A program made the position numbers and the translations under genes. Shown piece after piece: positions 20,672-28,634 of a stretch of DNA of 64,000 nt. The first letter of the stretch is position 1, and the number at the start of each line of letters is the position of its first letter. Source of the DNA: Parvibaculum sedimenti (lineage in GTDB: Bacteria > Pseudomonadota > Alphaproteobacteria > Parvibaculales > Parvibaculaceae). The notes beneath the pieces are model-generated. The model did not search any database. It had not been told where the DNA came from and saw only the letters and a program-made list of their open reading frames with translations. The stretch is from contig NZ_WESC01000005.1 in NCBI RefSeq assembly GCF_009184905.1, positions 186,001 through 250,000 of the forward strand, read 5' to 3'.

Positions 20672-21343
20672 ATGTTCGGACTGCGCAAGAAGATCGAAAT
20701 GCCCACGCCTGAGGAGGCGCTGAAGGGCCGCGACTTTCCGCTGCCGACGGCGGAGCGGCACTTCGTCAATGGTTCGCCGCTCAAGGGGCCTTACCCGGCG
20801 GGCAGCGAGATGGCTATCTTCGGCCTCGGCTGCTTCTGGGGCGCGGAGCGGAAATTCTGGACTGTGCCGGGCGTCTTGGTGACGGCGGTTGGCTATGCGG
20901 CGGGCTATACGCCGAACCCGACCTATGAAGAGGTCTGCACCGGCAAGACCGGGCACAACGAAGTCGTGCTGGTCGTCTTCGATCCGAAGACGGTCGCCTA
21001 TGACGAGCTGCTGAAGACCTTCTGGGAGAACCACAACCCGACGCAAGGGATGCGCCAGGGCAATGACATTGGTACGCAGTACCGCTCAGGCATCTATGTG
21101 ACGAGCGAGGCGCAGAAGAAATCCGCCGAGGCCTCGAAGACGGCTTACGAGGCGGAACTCCTGCGGCAGGGCTACGGCGCGATCACGACCGAAATCCGCG
21201 ACGCGCCGGCGTTCTATTTCGCCGAGGACTATCACCAGCAATATCTGGCGAAGAACCCCGCCGGCTATTGCGGCCTTGGCGGCACCGGCGTGAGTTGCCC
21301 GATCGGCCTCTTTGATTCAAAGGAGGGTGTCGCGGCGGAGTAA
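20672..21343 (+). CDS. msrA: Peptide-methionine (S)-S-oxide reductase MsrA
   Basis: A 223-residue enzyme that repairs methionine-S-sulfoxide in proteins and free methionine. The catalytic cysteine sits in [13 protein letters not shown] (about residue 55), and [20 protein letters not shown] supplies the later substrate segment and the resolving cysteines. The N-terminal extension of ~45 residues lacks a signal peptide, so it is cytosolic. AGGAG precedes the ATG. Confidence 0.95.
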   Translation: MFGLRKKIEMPTPEEALKGRDFPLPTAERHFVNGSPLKGPYPAGSEMAIFGLGCFWGAERKFWTVPGVLVTAVGYAAGYTPNPTYEEVCTGKTGHNEVVLVVFDPKTVAYDELLKTFWENHNPTQGMRQGNDIGTQYRSGIYVTSEAQKKSAEASKTAYEAELLRQGYGAITTEIRDAPAFYFAEDYHQQYLAKNPAGYCGLGGTGVSCPIGLFDSKEGVAAE

Positions 21344-21360
21344 CGTTCCCCCTTTTCTCG

Positions 21361-21392
21361 CGTTATGGCCTGGCGAGCCGGGCCATGACGAT
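21361..21392. repeat. Degenerate copy of the dispersed hairpin repeat
   Basis: GTTATGGCCTGG...CCGGGCCATGACG lies just after msrA. It keeps the ATGACG end and the GGCC core but has mismatched arms compared with the copy after serA. Confidence 0.5.
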
Positions 21393-21461
21393 TGGGAGAT
21401 CGGGATTGTTCTTTGTTCCGAATTTGAGGATCATGGCCCGGGCGACGGCGCGGGGGGCGAT

Positions 21462-22316
21462 ATGTGGCGAGCTATAATCTTTCTGCTGTGTGTCTGCTTC
21501 GTCGCGAGCGGATGTGGTTCGAAGGATTACGAAAAAGGGGATCGCCGGGATTTCGCTCAGAAGATTCTTCAAGAAATCATTCGCCGCGACTCTTTGGCGC
21601 TTTCACAAGAGCTGGCTGAGGAGGTCGATACTCTCGACAACAGAGCAGCGCTCCGCTCGGCCTTCGAACTGTTGCCGCGAGAGCCCCTCAAGGGTTCCAA
21701 ATTGGTTGCGGAGACCCAAAAGGGCGGAGATACGCAATTCGTCTACAGATTGGATTATTCCGATCGTGCCGTTTTTGCGCTCGTGACGGTTAGAGACCAG
21801 CCCCCGCGAAACTATGAGGATTCATTTGAAGTCGTCGGCGTGTATCTGGCTCCACGCAGCGCAAAGGATCTTGATGCCAATTCGTTTGAGCTGAAGAATC
21901 TGAGGATCGGGCAATACCTGATTTTTCCGCCTTTTGCGGTCGTGCCAATTTTTGTTGCGTTGTGTTTCTTTGCCTGCCTTTTTTCTTCGTTGCCTTGGAA
22001 GGCCAAGGTTGTCTGGTTGCCCTGCATGCTGGTCGGCCTCTTTCAGATCAACTATGTGTGGGCGACAGGTTTCGTTCAGATCAATCTTCTGGCGGTGCAG
22101 TTTCCAACTGTGAATGTGGCCCGTGTCGCACCGTGGGCAAACTGGGTCGTTCAACTAAGTTTGCCGCTCGCAGCGATCATCTTCTGGCGCAGATATCCGA
22201 ACGATGTCTGGCGAGTCTTGAGCTTTCTTGGTTCTCTTCCGGTGCGGAATGGAAAGGCCCAGGGTTTGAATGCCAAGCTGACGGATAGCCGGGGAGACGA
22301 CGGAGGCACGGGCTGA
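21462..22316 (+). CDS. Predicted lipoprotein with C-terminal membrane helices
   Basis: A 284-residue protein of unknown function. The start MWRAIIFLLCVCFVASGCGS is a lipoprotein signal with lipobox VASGC. A ~120-residue polar domain follows, then three to four hydrophobic helices in the C-terminal half (LIFPPFAVVPIFVALCFFACLF and others in pieces). The combination of lipidation and several membrane helices is unusual. The coding sequence is visibly lower in GC than its neighbours, suggesting recent acquisition. Confidence 0.72.
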   Translation: MWRAIIFLLCVCFVASGCGSKDYEKGDRRDFAQKILQEIIRRDSLALSQELAEEVDTLDNRAALRSAFELLPREPLKGSKLVAETQKGGDTQFVYRLDYSDRAVFALVTVRDQPPRNYEDSFEVVGVYLAPRSAKDLDANSFELKNLRIGQYLIFPPFAVVPIFVALCFFACLFSSLPWKAKVVWLPCMLVGLFQINYVWATGFVQINLLAVQFPTVNVARVAPWANWVVQLSLPLAAIIFWRRYPNDVWRVLSFLGSLPVRNGKAQGLNAKLTDSRGDDGGTG

Positions 22317-22321
22317 ACAAA

Positions 22322-22348
22322 AAAGGCCGCCCTTTCGGGACGGCCTTT
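22322..22348. terminator. Bidirectional terminator between lipoprotein gene and rpoH
   Basis: The hairpin AAAGGCCGCCC, loop, GGGACGGCCTTT lies between two convergent genes, with A-rich and T-rich flanks, so it could serve both strands. Confidence 0.75.
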
Positions 22349-22372
22349 CGATTTCGTGCCTTGCAGCATGGG

Positions 22373-23275
22373 TCACGCGTTGGCGATCGCTTCCTTGCGC
22401 GCATCCGACTGTTCGCGTGCAGCGGCGCGCATGGCCTTTTGCAGTTTCTCGAAGGCACGGACCTCGATCTGGCGGACGCGCTCGCGGCTGATGCCGTATT
22501 CCTGACTCAGATCTTCCAGCGTCGCGGGCTCGTCCTTCAGCCGGCGTTCGGTCAGGATGTGCATCTCGCGTTCGTTCAGCGTCTGCATCGCCTGCGCGAG
22601 CATTTCGTGGCGAAGGCCCATTTCTTCCTGATCGCCGAGCGTGGTTTCCTGATCGGCGGAATCGTCCACCAGCCAGTCCTGCCACTCGCCGCCCTCAGAA
22701 TCCTGGCGCAGCGGCGCATTGAGCGAATTGTCCGGGCCTGACAGGCGGCGGTTCATCGAGGTGACTTCTTCCTCGGTGACGCCGAGACGGTCGGCGATAT
22801 AGGTCACATGCTCGGGATGCAGGTCGCCTTCCTCGATCGCCTGAATCTGGCCCTTCACCTTGCGGAGGTTGAAGAAGAGCTTCTTCTGCGCCGCCGTGGT
22901 GCCCATCTTCACGAGCGACCATGAGCGCAGGATGTATTCCTGGATCGAGGCGCGGATCCACCACATGGCATAGGTCGCGAGGCGGAAGCCCTTTTCGGGC
23001 TCGAACCGCTTCACGGCCTGCATGAGGCCGACATTGCCTTCGGAAATGACTTCGCCGATGGGGAGGCCGTAGCCGCGATAGCCCATGGCGATCTTCGCCA
23101 CGAGACGCAGATGGCTCGTCACGAGCTTGTGGGCAGCCTCGGAGTCCTCATGCTCTTTCCACCGCTTGGCGAGCATGTACTCTTCCTGCGGTTCGAGCAT
23201 GGGGAACTTGCGGATCTCCTGGAGATACCGCGAGAGACTTCCTTCCGGGCTGGGTGCCGGCATGAGTTTGGACAT
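22373..23275 (-). CDS. rpoH: RNA polymerase heat-shock sigma factor RpoH
   Basis: A 300-residue sigma-32. Region 2 (GNVGLMQAVKRFEPEKGFRL, ATYAMWWIRASIQEYI) is followed by the RpoH-specific box QKKLFFNLRK, and region 4 ends with LSQEYGISRERVRQIEVRAFEKL. The product directs core polymerase to heat-shock promoters. Alphaproteobacteria often have two RpoH paralogues; which one this is cannot be told. The ~135-base region upstream of it contains the promoter. Confidence 0.96.
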   Translation of the reverse strand: MSKLMPAPSPEGSLSRYLQEIRKFPMLEPQEEYMLAKRWKEHEDSEAAHKLVTSHLRLVAKIAMGYRGYGLPIGEVISEGNVGLMQAVKRFEPEKGFRLATYAMWWIRASIQEYILRSWSLVKMGTTAAQKKLFFNLRKVKGQIQAIEEGDLHPEHVTYIADRLGVTEEEVTSMNRRLSGPDNSLNAPLRQDSEGGEWQDWLVDDSADQETTLGDQEEMGLRHEMLAQAMQTLNEREMHILTERRLKDEPATLEDLSQEYGISRERVRQIEVRAFEKLQKAMRAAAREQSDARKEAIANA

Positions 23276-23412
23276 ATCACTACCCCTCTTAGGCAGGCCA
23301 ACCCCCTGAAGGCCGCATGCCTGTTCGGCGCAATTTCATACTACGCCGCTCGGACATTGGGTTTCTATATAGGAGCCGATTGCGGCCAAAAAAGGCCCCT
23401 CACATTAATATT

Positions 23413-24480
23413 TTATAAGCCTTCCAAACTGGCCAGCAGGTCGGCCATGTCGGGAGGCAGGGGTGCATCGAAATCCAGCCGTTTCTTCGTCACCGGGTGC
23501 TCGAAGCCGAGGTGATGGGCGTGAAGCGCCTGCCGGTTGAGCCGTTCCAGCAATCCTTGAGCCTCTGGCGGGAGCTTCGCCTTGCGGGTCTTCTGGCTGC
23601 CGCCATAGGTCGGATCGCCGAGCACCGGATGGCCGATCGCGGTCATATGGACGCGGATCTGGTGCGTCCGGCCGGTTTCGAGCCTGCACTCGACCAGCGA
23701 GACGACAGGTGGCTCGCCGAAGCTTTCCAGCACCGTGTAATGGGTGATGGCCTCCCGCCCCGCCGTCTTTACAGCCGCCATCTTGGAGCGGTTATGCGTC
23801 GAGCGGGCGATATTGGCCTCAATGGTGCCGCGCCGGGGCTTCGGCTCGCCCCAGACAAGCGCCCAATAGGCGCGGGTGAGCTTGCCGTCGCGGCCATGGG
23901 CTGCGAACTGGGCAGCAAGGCCCTGATGCGCGCGGTCGGTCTTCGCCACAACGATGAGGCCGCTCGTATCCTTGTCGAGGCGGTGGACGATGCCGGGCCG
24001 CTTCTCTCCGCCGATGCCCGACAGACTGTCCCCGCAATGGGCAATAAGCGCGTTGACCAGCGTCATGTCGGGCGAGCCCGCAGCCGGGTGGACGACGAGG
24101 CCCGCAGGCTTCATCACCACGATAAGCTCCTTGTCCTCGTAAATGATGTCGAGCGGGATTGCCTGGCCCAGTGGCTTTGCGGGCGCAGGGGCCGGCACGT
24201 TGACCGTGAAGGCGTCGCCGGGCTTCACCTTGTAGGAGGCGTCAATGATCGGGCGCGTCTTGCCGTTCGCCTCCGTGGTCACGCGCCCCTCGGCGATGAG
24301 GGCCTGAAGCCGGGCACGCGAGAGCGTGCCTTCGCCTTCGGGTGCCTTGCCCGCAAGTGCGTCAGTGAGATACTTGTCGAGACGGATGCCGCCCGCTTCG
24401 GGAGGCACCGTCAGGGCGTGAGCCTCCCCCGCATCAAGGGGGGTGCCAGGCTCAGGCGATTCTTTCAATGAGGACATCAT
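23413..24480 (-). CDS. rluD: Pseudouridine synthase, RluA/RluD family
   Basis: About 355 residues: an N-terminal S4 RNA-binding domain (IRLDKYLTDAL, LSRARLQALIAEGRV) and a catalytic domain with the family motif GIVHRLDKDTSGLIVVAKT, whose aspartate is the nucleophile. The RluD type modifies the helix 69 region of 23S rRNA, though RluC cannot be excluded. The long frame upstream of 24480 has no family sequence; starts at 24480 or 24477 fit. Those codons overlap the divergent gene's start. Confidence 0.88.
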   Translation of the reverse strand: MMSSLKESPEPGTPLDAGEAHALTVPPEAGGIRLDKYLTDALAGKAPEGEGTLSRARLQALIAEGRVTTEANGKTRPIIDASYKVKPGDAFTVNVPAPAPAKPLGQAIPLDIIYEDKELIVVMKPAGLVVHPAAGSPDMTLVNALIAHCGDSLSGIGGEKRPGIVHRLDKDTSGLIVVAKTDRAHQGLAAQFAAHGRDGKLTRAYWALVWGEPKPRRGTIEANIARSTHNRSKMAAVKTAGREAITHYTVLESFGEPPVVSLVECRLETGRTHQIRVHMTAIGHPVLGDPTYGGSQKTRKAKLPPEAQGLLERLNRQALHAHHLGFEHPVTKKRLDFDAPLPPDMADLLASLEGL

Positions 24481-24883
24481 GTCTGACGATACAGCCGCGC
24501 CTCTCTCCGGGGAACCGGCAAAGCCGCCTTTGTCGAATAGCGTTAAAGCCGCGATCCTGATGCTCGTCACCATGGGCCTTGTTCTCGTGGCGGGTTTCAT
24601 CTTCGTGCTGGTGGTGGTGGTCAAACGCAGCCACCAACCGTCCGAGCAGGCGGCGGGCTTCGCCGGACGCTTCGGCGTCAGCGATATCCATGTCGCGCCG
24701 GGCGAGACGGTGAAGAGCGTTACCATGGCCGATGGCCGTATCGCCATTCAGATTGCCGACGACAAGAATCAGGAAATCATCATCGTCAGCCCCAAGACCG
24801 GGCAGGAGATCGGACGCATTCGCCTGCGGCCCTTGAGCGATCTGGCTTCCCGCGAATTTGTACCGCCGCAAGACGGGAACTGA
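24479..24883 (+). CDS. Small membrane protein of unknown function
   Basis: A 134-residue protein with a short acidic N-terminus, one strong membrane helix (about residues 24-50: ILMLVTMGLVLVAGFIFVLV), and a periplasmic-looking domain ending in HVAPGETVKSVTMADGRIAIQ and KTGQEIGRIRLRPL. Its ATG at 24479 overlaps the divergent rluD start. The stop overlaps the next gene's ATG (TGATG type), so these two are co-translated. Confidence 0.8.
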   Translation: MSDDTAAPLSGEPAKPPLSNSVKAAILMLVTMGLVLVAGFIFVLVVVVKRSHQPSEQAAGFAGRFGVSDIHVAPGETVKSVTMADGRIAIQIADDKNQEIIIVSPKTGQEIGRIRLRPLSDLASREFVPPQDGN

Positions 24884-25359
24884 TGCATCGCCCGCGCAAG
24901 CTTCTCGAACTGACGCTTGCGCGGCGCGCGCGCCTTCTCATCGCTGCCGATGCGCGGGCCCGCTTCCCCGAGGAGTGCTGCGGTCTTCTCATCGGCGTGC
25001 TGCGCGCAGGCAAGGCCCATGTGACGCGGGTTGTTCCGGCGGCGAATGTCGCACCACCCGCAAGGCGCAGACGCCATTTCGAAATAGATCCCGGCGCGCT
25101 TTTCGCCGTCCGGCGCACCCTGCGCGAGAGCGGGGCGACGCGGCATCGCGAAGCGATTCTCGGCTATTTCCATTCGCATCCCGGCGGAAATGCGCTTCCG
25201 TCGGGTGCAGATCTCGCGGGCGCGCATGAAGTGGGGCTGGTGACGCTGATTGCGGCGCCGCCGCGCAAGGCGGGTGTGGTGCCGCTGCGCGCCTGGCTGC
25301 GACTCGGCGGCGGGCCCTCGAGCCGCTTCCGGCCGCTGAAGATCACAACAGATCTCTGA
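24883..25359 (+). CDS. JAMM/MPN domain metalloprotease-like protein
   Basis: A 158-residue single-domain protein with the JAMM zinc signature: a glutamate in EECCGLLIG near residue 28, then HSHPGGNALPSGAD (H-x-H-x10-D) near residue 97. Bacterial stand-alone JAMM proteins cut isopeptide or C-terminal tags on small ubiquitin-like or sulfur-carrier proteins; the substrate here is unknown. It overlaps the membrane protein gene upstream. Confidence 0.85.
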   Translation: MHRPRKLLELTLARRARLLIAADARARFPEECCGLLIGVLRAGKAHVTRVVPAANVAPPARRRRHFEIDPGALFAVRRTLRESGATRHREAILGYFHSHPGGNALPSGADLAGAHEVGLVTLIAAPPRKAGVVPLRAWLRLGGGPSSRFRPLKITTDL

Positions 25360-25399
25360 CGCGCAAACGAGAGGCTGCGTCCGGTCGTTTCGGCAATGT

Positions 25400-25499
25400 G
25401 GGGGGGAGGGTGCCGCCTGTGCCGGGGGAGGAGGGAGGAGGGCACAGGCGGCAACTACTGAAAGCCTTCGATCGGGGAGGAGATCGATCGAACTTTCGT
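25400..25499 (-). ncRNA. Candidate anti-Shine-Dalgarno small RNA
   Basis: Read on the minus strand, a strong promoter (25506-25534) is followed by two hairpins. The first has a 7-bp stem TTCGATC/GATCGAA with loop GATCTCCTCCCC. The second has a perfect 13-bp stem TGCCGCCTGTGCC/GGCACAGGCGGCA with loop CTCCTCCCTCCTCCCCC. A further CCCTCCCCCCC follows. Exposed CUCCU loops that pair with ribosome sites are a known design in alphaproteobacterial small RNAs (the CUCCUCCC-loop families of Rhizobiales and Rhodobacter). No U-rich terminator is obvious, so the 3' end is uncertain. The family is not proven. Confidence 0.65.
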
Positions 25500-25505
25500 A
25501 GGTCT

Positions 25506-25534
25506 TGTATCGCGCCTTCATGACAAAATGTCAA
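25506..25534 (-). promoter_or_regulatory. Promoter of the candidate small RNA
   Basis: On the minus strand TTGACA (25534-25529), 17 bases, then GATACA (25511-25506). This is near consensus for the housekeeping sigma factor. It points into a region with no protein gene, with a predicted start near 25499. Confidence 0.75.
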
Positions 25535-25863
25535 AGCTAAAAATGGTGCGATGCAAAATGCTCCCCGTGCTGAGTGGTGCCGGGGTATACTTGATAAGTC
25601 ATTGTTATTAAATGGGTTAACGCCGTTATTTGAAAATAGGACTAATACACCTACTTAAAATCTGCGCCCGTTTGCCGCAGTTCATAAATGAAAATATTGA
25701 TTTCAGCGACCAGCGGACGACCGCTTGCAACGTGCCCGCAGAGACGATTTGCCACCGGCGTCCGCCGTTCCGCCTGGCCGCCTCGCTTCCCTGCCTGCCA
25801 TGTAGCCGATTGGGCTTGATCGTCACGCGCAACCGTCCTATACGGAGCGCCCGAACTGGTCAC
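25535..25863. other. Intergenic stretch without a supported gene
   Basis: This is A/T-rich near 25600-25700 and holds no frame with family features. It contains GGTTAAC elements near 25616 and the plausible upstream region of tRNA-Glu. I see no further feature. Confidence 0.6.
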
Positions 25864-25939
25864 GTCCCCATCGTCTAGTGGCCCAGGACGTCGCCCTCTC
25901 ACGGCGAAAACAGGGGTTCGACTCCCCTTGGGGATACCA
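25864..25939 (+). tRNA. tRNA-Glu (CTC)
   Basis: A complete cloverleaf: acceptor GTCCCCA/TGGGGAT, anticodon stem TCGCC/GGCGA with loop CTCTCAC (anticodon CTC, reading GAG), T-arm AGGGGTTCGACTCCCCT, and an encoded CCA at 25937-25939. Confidence 0.96.
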
Positions 25940-26382
25940 ATCCGCCGCTAAGGCGTTGATTGGCCAGCCATTCGGCATAACTCCTTATGCGGAATATCTG
26001 TGTTGCGGCTGAGGCACAGTTTTGGCTTTTCACAGTGCCAATACCCGAGAAAAACAATTCATTTAGCAAGGTTGGAAAGCGGACGCGGTTGTGGTCGGCG
26101 TCGTGAGGTTTTGCACTACCCGCTTGTCCAGCGGATGCCGCAGAAACGGGGCCACAAGCATCGGAATTTGGGCCTATTCCCGTGCCCCTCACCGTCTGTC
26201 GGCGGTGCGAGTATTACTCAATCAATACTGAGCCACTCATTGGTAAAACGTTTCAAAGTCACACCATTTTACTGTGTATAAGTTTCAGAATGAACCAATT
26301 AACCAGCGTTAATTGGCTTGAAATGCCCATAGATTGAGGTGAGCTTTTAAATAGAAATTCACGGTTGATGGAGGGTCGATCG
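25940..26382. other. Intergenic region between tRNA-Glu and outer membrane protein gene
   Basis: No coding sequence is supported here; the reading frames run through the tRNA antisense or lack any family feature. The DNA is AT-richer than average. Near 26295-26316 there is a 9-bp inverted repeat CCAATTAAC/GTTAATTGG containing TTAA-N6-TTAA, a possible CtrA-like or other operator for the downstream gene. The ribosome site GGAGGG is at 26369-26374. Confidence 0.6.
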
Positions 26383-27105
26383 ATGCGGAAGGTTCTCGCG
26401 GCGGTGGGGTTGATGGGTTCGCTCGTCATGGGTGCGCCGTCCTATGCAGCTGAACTCGGACAGATCAGCGGTCCCGGCGCAACACACATGTGGGGCGGCT
26501 TTTATGTCGGCGTGAACGCCGGATATGGCTGGGGTTCCAGCGAGTGGCCGCAATTGGACAAGAATTACAGCGATGACGGCTGGCTCGCGGGTGCGACGGG
26601 CGGCTTCAATATCGACAGCGGAGACTGGATCTTCGGATTCGAGATGGATTACGACTGGACTGGTATGAGCGGTAGCCAGACGGGCTATCCGTTTTATGAG
26701 AGCCCCCGTTACTACGACCAAAGGCATGTCAGCACAGACCTGGAAACGCTGGGCACGGCCAGAGTTCGCGCGGGATATGATGTTGGCGATGCGACCAATC
26801 CCCTGTTGCTCTATGTGACGGGCGGCTTGGCCTTCGGCAATGTGAAAGCTTCCCTGCACGAAACCTATTGCGATGGGGAAACCTGCAGCACTTACGGCGG
26901 CAGTGACAGGAAGGTCCAGTTTGGCTGGGCCTATGGTGCGGGCGCCGAATATGCATTCGACGACAGCTGGTCGGCAAAGCTCGAGTATCTCCGCGTCGAT
27001 CTGCGCGACCACACATACTCAATTCCGAACGTCGACCAACCGCCGCTCGACGTATCGGTAGGGCCGATCGATATCGTGCGCGTGGGCTTGAACTATCACT
27101 TCTAA
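26383..27105 (+). CDS. Outer membrane beta-barrel protein (Omp25/OmpA-barrel type)
   Basis: A 240-residue protein with a signal peptide (MRKVLAAVGLMGSLVMGAPSYA) and a predicted eight-stranded barrel. The strand start WGGFYVGVNAGYGWG, the internal GWLAGATGGFN and the final aromatic VGLNYHF are typical of the small surface porin-like proteins of alphaproteobacteria. It probably has a structural or surface role. Its start follows GGAGGG, and its own terminator follows. Confidence 0.88.
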   Translation: MRKVLAAVGLMGSLVMGAPSYAAELGQISGPGATHMWGGFYVGVNAGYGWGSSEWPQLDKNYSDDGWLAGATGGFNIDSGDWIFGFEMDYDWTGMSGSQTGYPFYESPRYYDQRHVSTDLETLGTARVRAGYDVGDATNPLLLYVTGGLAFGNVKASLHETYCDGETCSTYGGSDRKVQFGWAYGAGAEYAFDDSWSAKLEYLRVDLRDHTYSIPNVDQPPLDVSVGPIDIVRVGLNYHF

Positions 27106-27132
27106 TCGCGGTCGATTTCCAGAACGTCATTC

Positions 27133-27162
27133 CGGCCCCGGTGGAGACACCGGGGCCGTTTT
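27133..27162 (+). terminator. Terminator of the outer membrane protein gene
   Basis: Perfect 11-bp stem CGGCCCCGGTG/CACCGGGGCCG, tetraloop GAGA, followed by TTTTG. It lies 28 bases after the stop codon. Confidence 0.9.
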
Positions 27163-27230
27163 GCTTTGGTAGCGGCGAGCCGGCGATGACGAACCGTACA
27201 GCGATCAGGCTCGCGAACTGGGGACGGCGA

Positions 27231-28634
27231 CTAGGGACTGGGTTCCGGGGTTTCTATTTCCGGCGGCGCCACCTCGGGGGCTTCTATTTCCGGTGTCGAA
27301 ATGTCGGGGGTAGATACCTCAGGTGTCGAAACGTCGGGCGTGGCGACATCGGGGGTAGAGATCTCCGGTGAGGCGACATCGGGGCTTTCAACCTCCGGCT
27401 GCTCCACTTCCGGGTGCTCCGCCTCCGGTTGAATGGCTTCCGGCTGTTCGCCCTCTTGGGTAGATTCGGTGCCCTGACCGCCTTCGCCGGAATTCTGGTT
27501 TTCGTTGCCCTTTCCATTTTCGCCGCGCTTCTGTTCGGGCTCGACCGTATTTGGATATTCGATGCCGTTGATACGGATCACGCCCGGCTGCGCGACGGTG
27601 CCGATAACGACCACCGCCTTGTCGGTGGCGACAGGGATGTGCCCTACCGCACCGCCTTCGATCAATGCGGTGACGCCGTTCGCGGTGATAGCCGATGCAC
27701 CCGTCGAAGCGGGGGAATAGAAGCCCAGCATCTCTACGCGGGTGCCCTTTTGGCCCAGATCTAGTGCCGTGGGGCGGATCGACTCCGCCTTCAGCCCCTG
27801 CGGTGTGTAGACGCCCTCGACGCGGACCAGTGTTCCGGGTTCGATCGGTGAGGGGGCGGACGCTGGACTAATATTCATTGTCGCACCGGCGATCTGAAGT
27901 CTGGCCTGCAACCGGTCCCACGCCGAGACGGTGCCTTCGAGGACGAAGTGCTGGACGGCCGGCGCCGCGCTAGCCCCCGCCACGCGGTCGAGGCGCTGCG
28001 CCATCCAGATACCATCGGCACGTTGCAGGGCACTGACAGCGACCAGGTCGCCGGTCTTGACGTCAGCGAGAGACAGCGCTTTGTCCTTCTCATCACTGAT
28101 GCGAATGCCTGGGGCGGCAAAAACCCTCTGTCCAAGGATCGTTAGTTGCGAGCCGTTGGCATTGACCGTCTCGATGCGACCGACGAGCGCATGATGGATG
28201 TCGATTGAGGCGGCCGATCCGCTGCGAGCGGTCTCTCCGGCCACTCCGTGAACGAGCACGATCTCGCCTAGCTGGAGGCTTGCACGCGTAGCGGGGACGC
28301 CGTCGACCCGAATCATCGTATTGGGCTGGATCGCATATTCGCGTCCGTTGACAAAGATGCTTCCGAAAGCCTGGATCGCGCCATAACCGGTAATTCCGGT
28401 GCCACCGATTCCGCCACCTTCGCCATTGCTGATGCCGGTGCCGCCAATGCCGCCACCGGGCCGGTCGCTGATGCCCGTGCCGCCAATGCCGCCGCTCTCG
28501 GCGCCGTTTATGCCGGTGCCGCCAACGCCGCTTCCGCTATTGGTGGTTCCGCTCTCCGCCGCCGTTATCGTGATGCCGAAGAAGATGAAAGCCGCGACGT
28601 AGAGCGCGTACGCGCCGATTCTAATTTTCGTCAT
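27231..28634 (-). CDS. Exported DUF5666-type protein with Gly repeats and a Pro-Glu repeat tail
   Basis: A 467-residue secreted protein. A signal-like helix (residues 8-25) is followed by four copies of a GGIGGTGI repeat (about 30-80). Then come several ~70-residue beta-rich modules (GRIETVNANGSQLTILGQRV, VRVEGVYTPQGLKAESI) like DUF5666. The end is a long tail of pentads such as TPEVS/SPDVA. The start overlaps the DUF6502 stop by 14 bases, so the two are translationally coupled. Function is unknown; DUF5666 modules are OB-like and often found in the envelope. Confidence 0.78.
   Translation of the reverse strand: MTKIRIGAYALYVAAFIFFGITITAAESGTTNSGSGVGGTGINGAESGGIGGTGISDRPGGGIGGTGISNGEGGGIGGTGITGYGAIQAFGSIFVNGREYAIQPNTMIRVDGVPATRASLQLGEIVLVHGVAGETARSGSAASIDIHHALVGRIETVNANGSQLTILGQRVFAAPGIRISDEKDKALSLADVKTGDLVAVSALQRADGIWMAQRLDRVAGASAAPAVQHFVLEGTVSAWDRLQARLQIAGATMNISPASAPSPIEPGTLVRVEGVYTPQGLKAESIRPTALDLGQKGTRVEMLGFYSPASTGASAITANGVTALIEGGAVGHIPVATDKAVVVIGTVAQPGVIRINGIEYPNTVEPEQKRGENGKGNENQNSGEGGQGTESTQEGEQPEAIQPEAEHPEVEQPEVESPDVASPEISTPDVATPDVSTPEVSTPDISTPEIEAPEVAPPEIETPEPSP

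Noticed and set aside
25899-26192. 97-residue minus-strand frame over tRNA-Glu
   Set aside because: Its C-terminus (SPRGVEPLFSP) is the antisense of the tRNA, a common spurious translation; it has no ribosome site or family.
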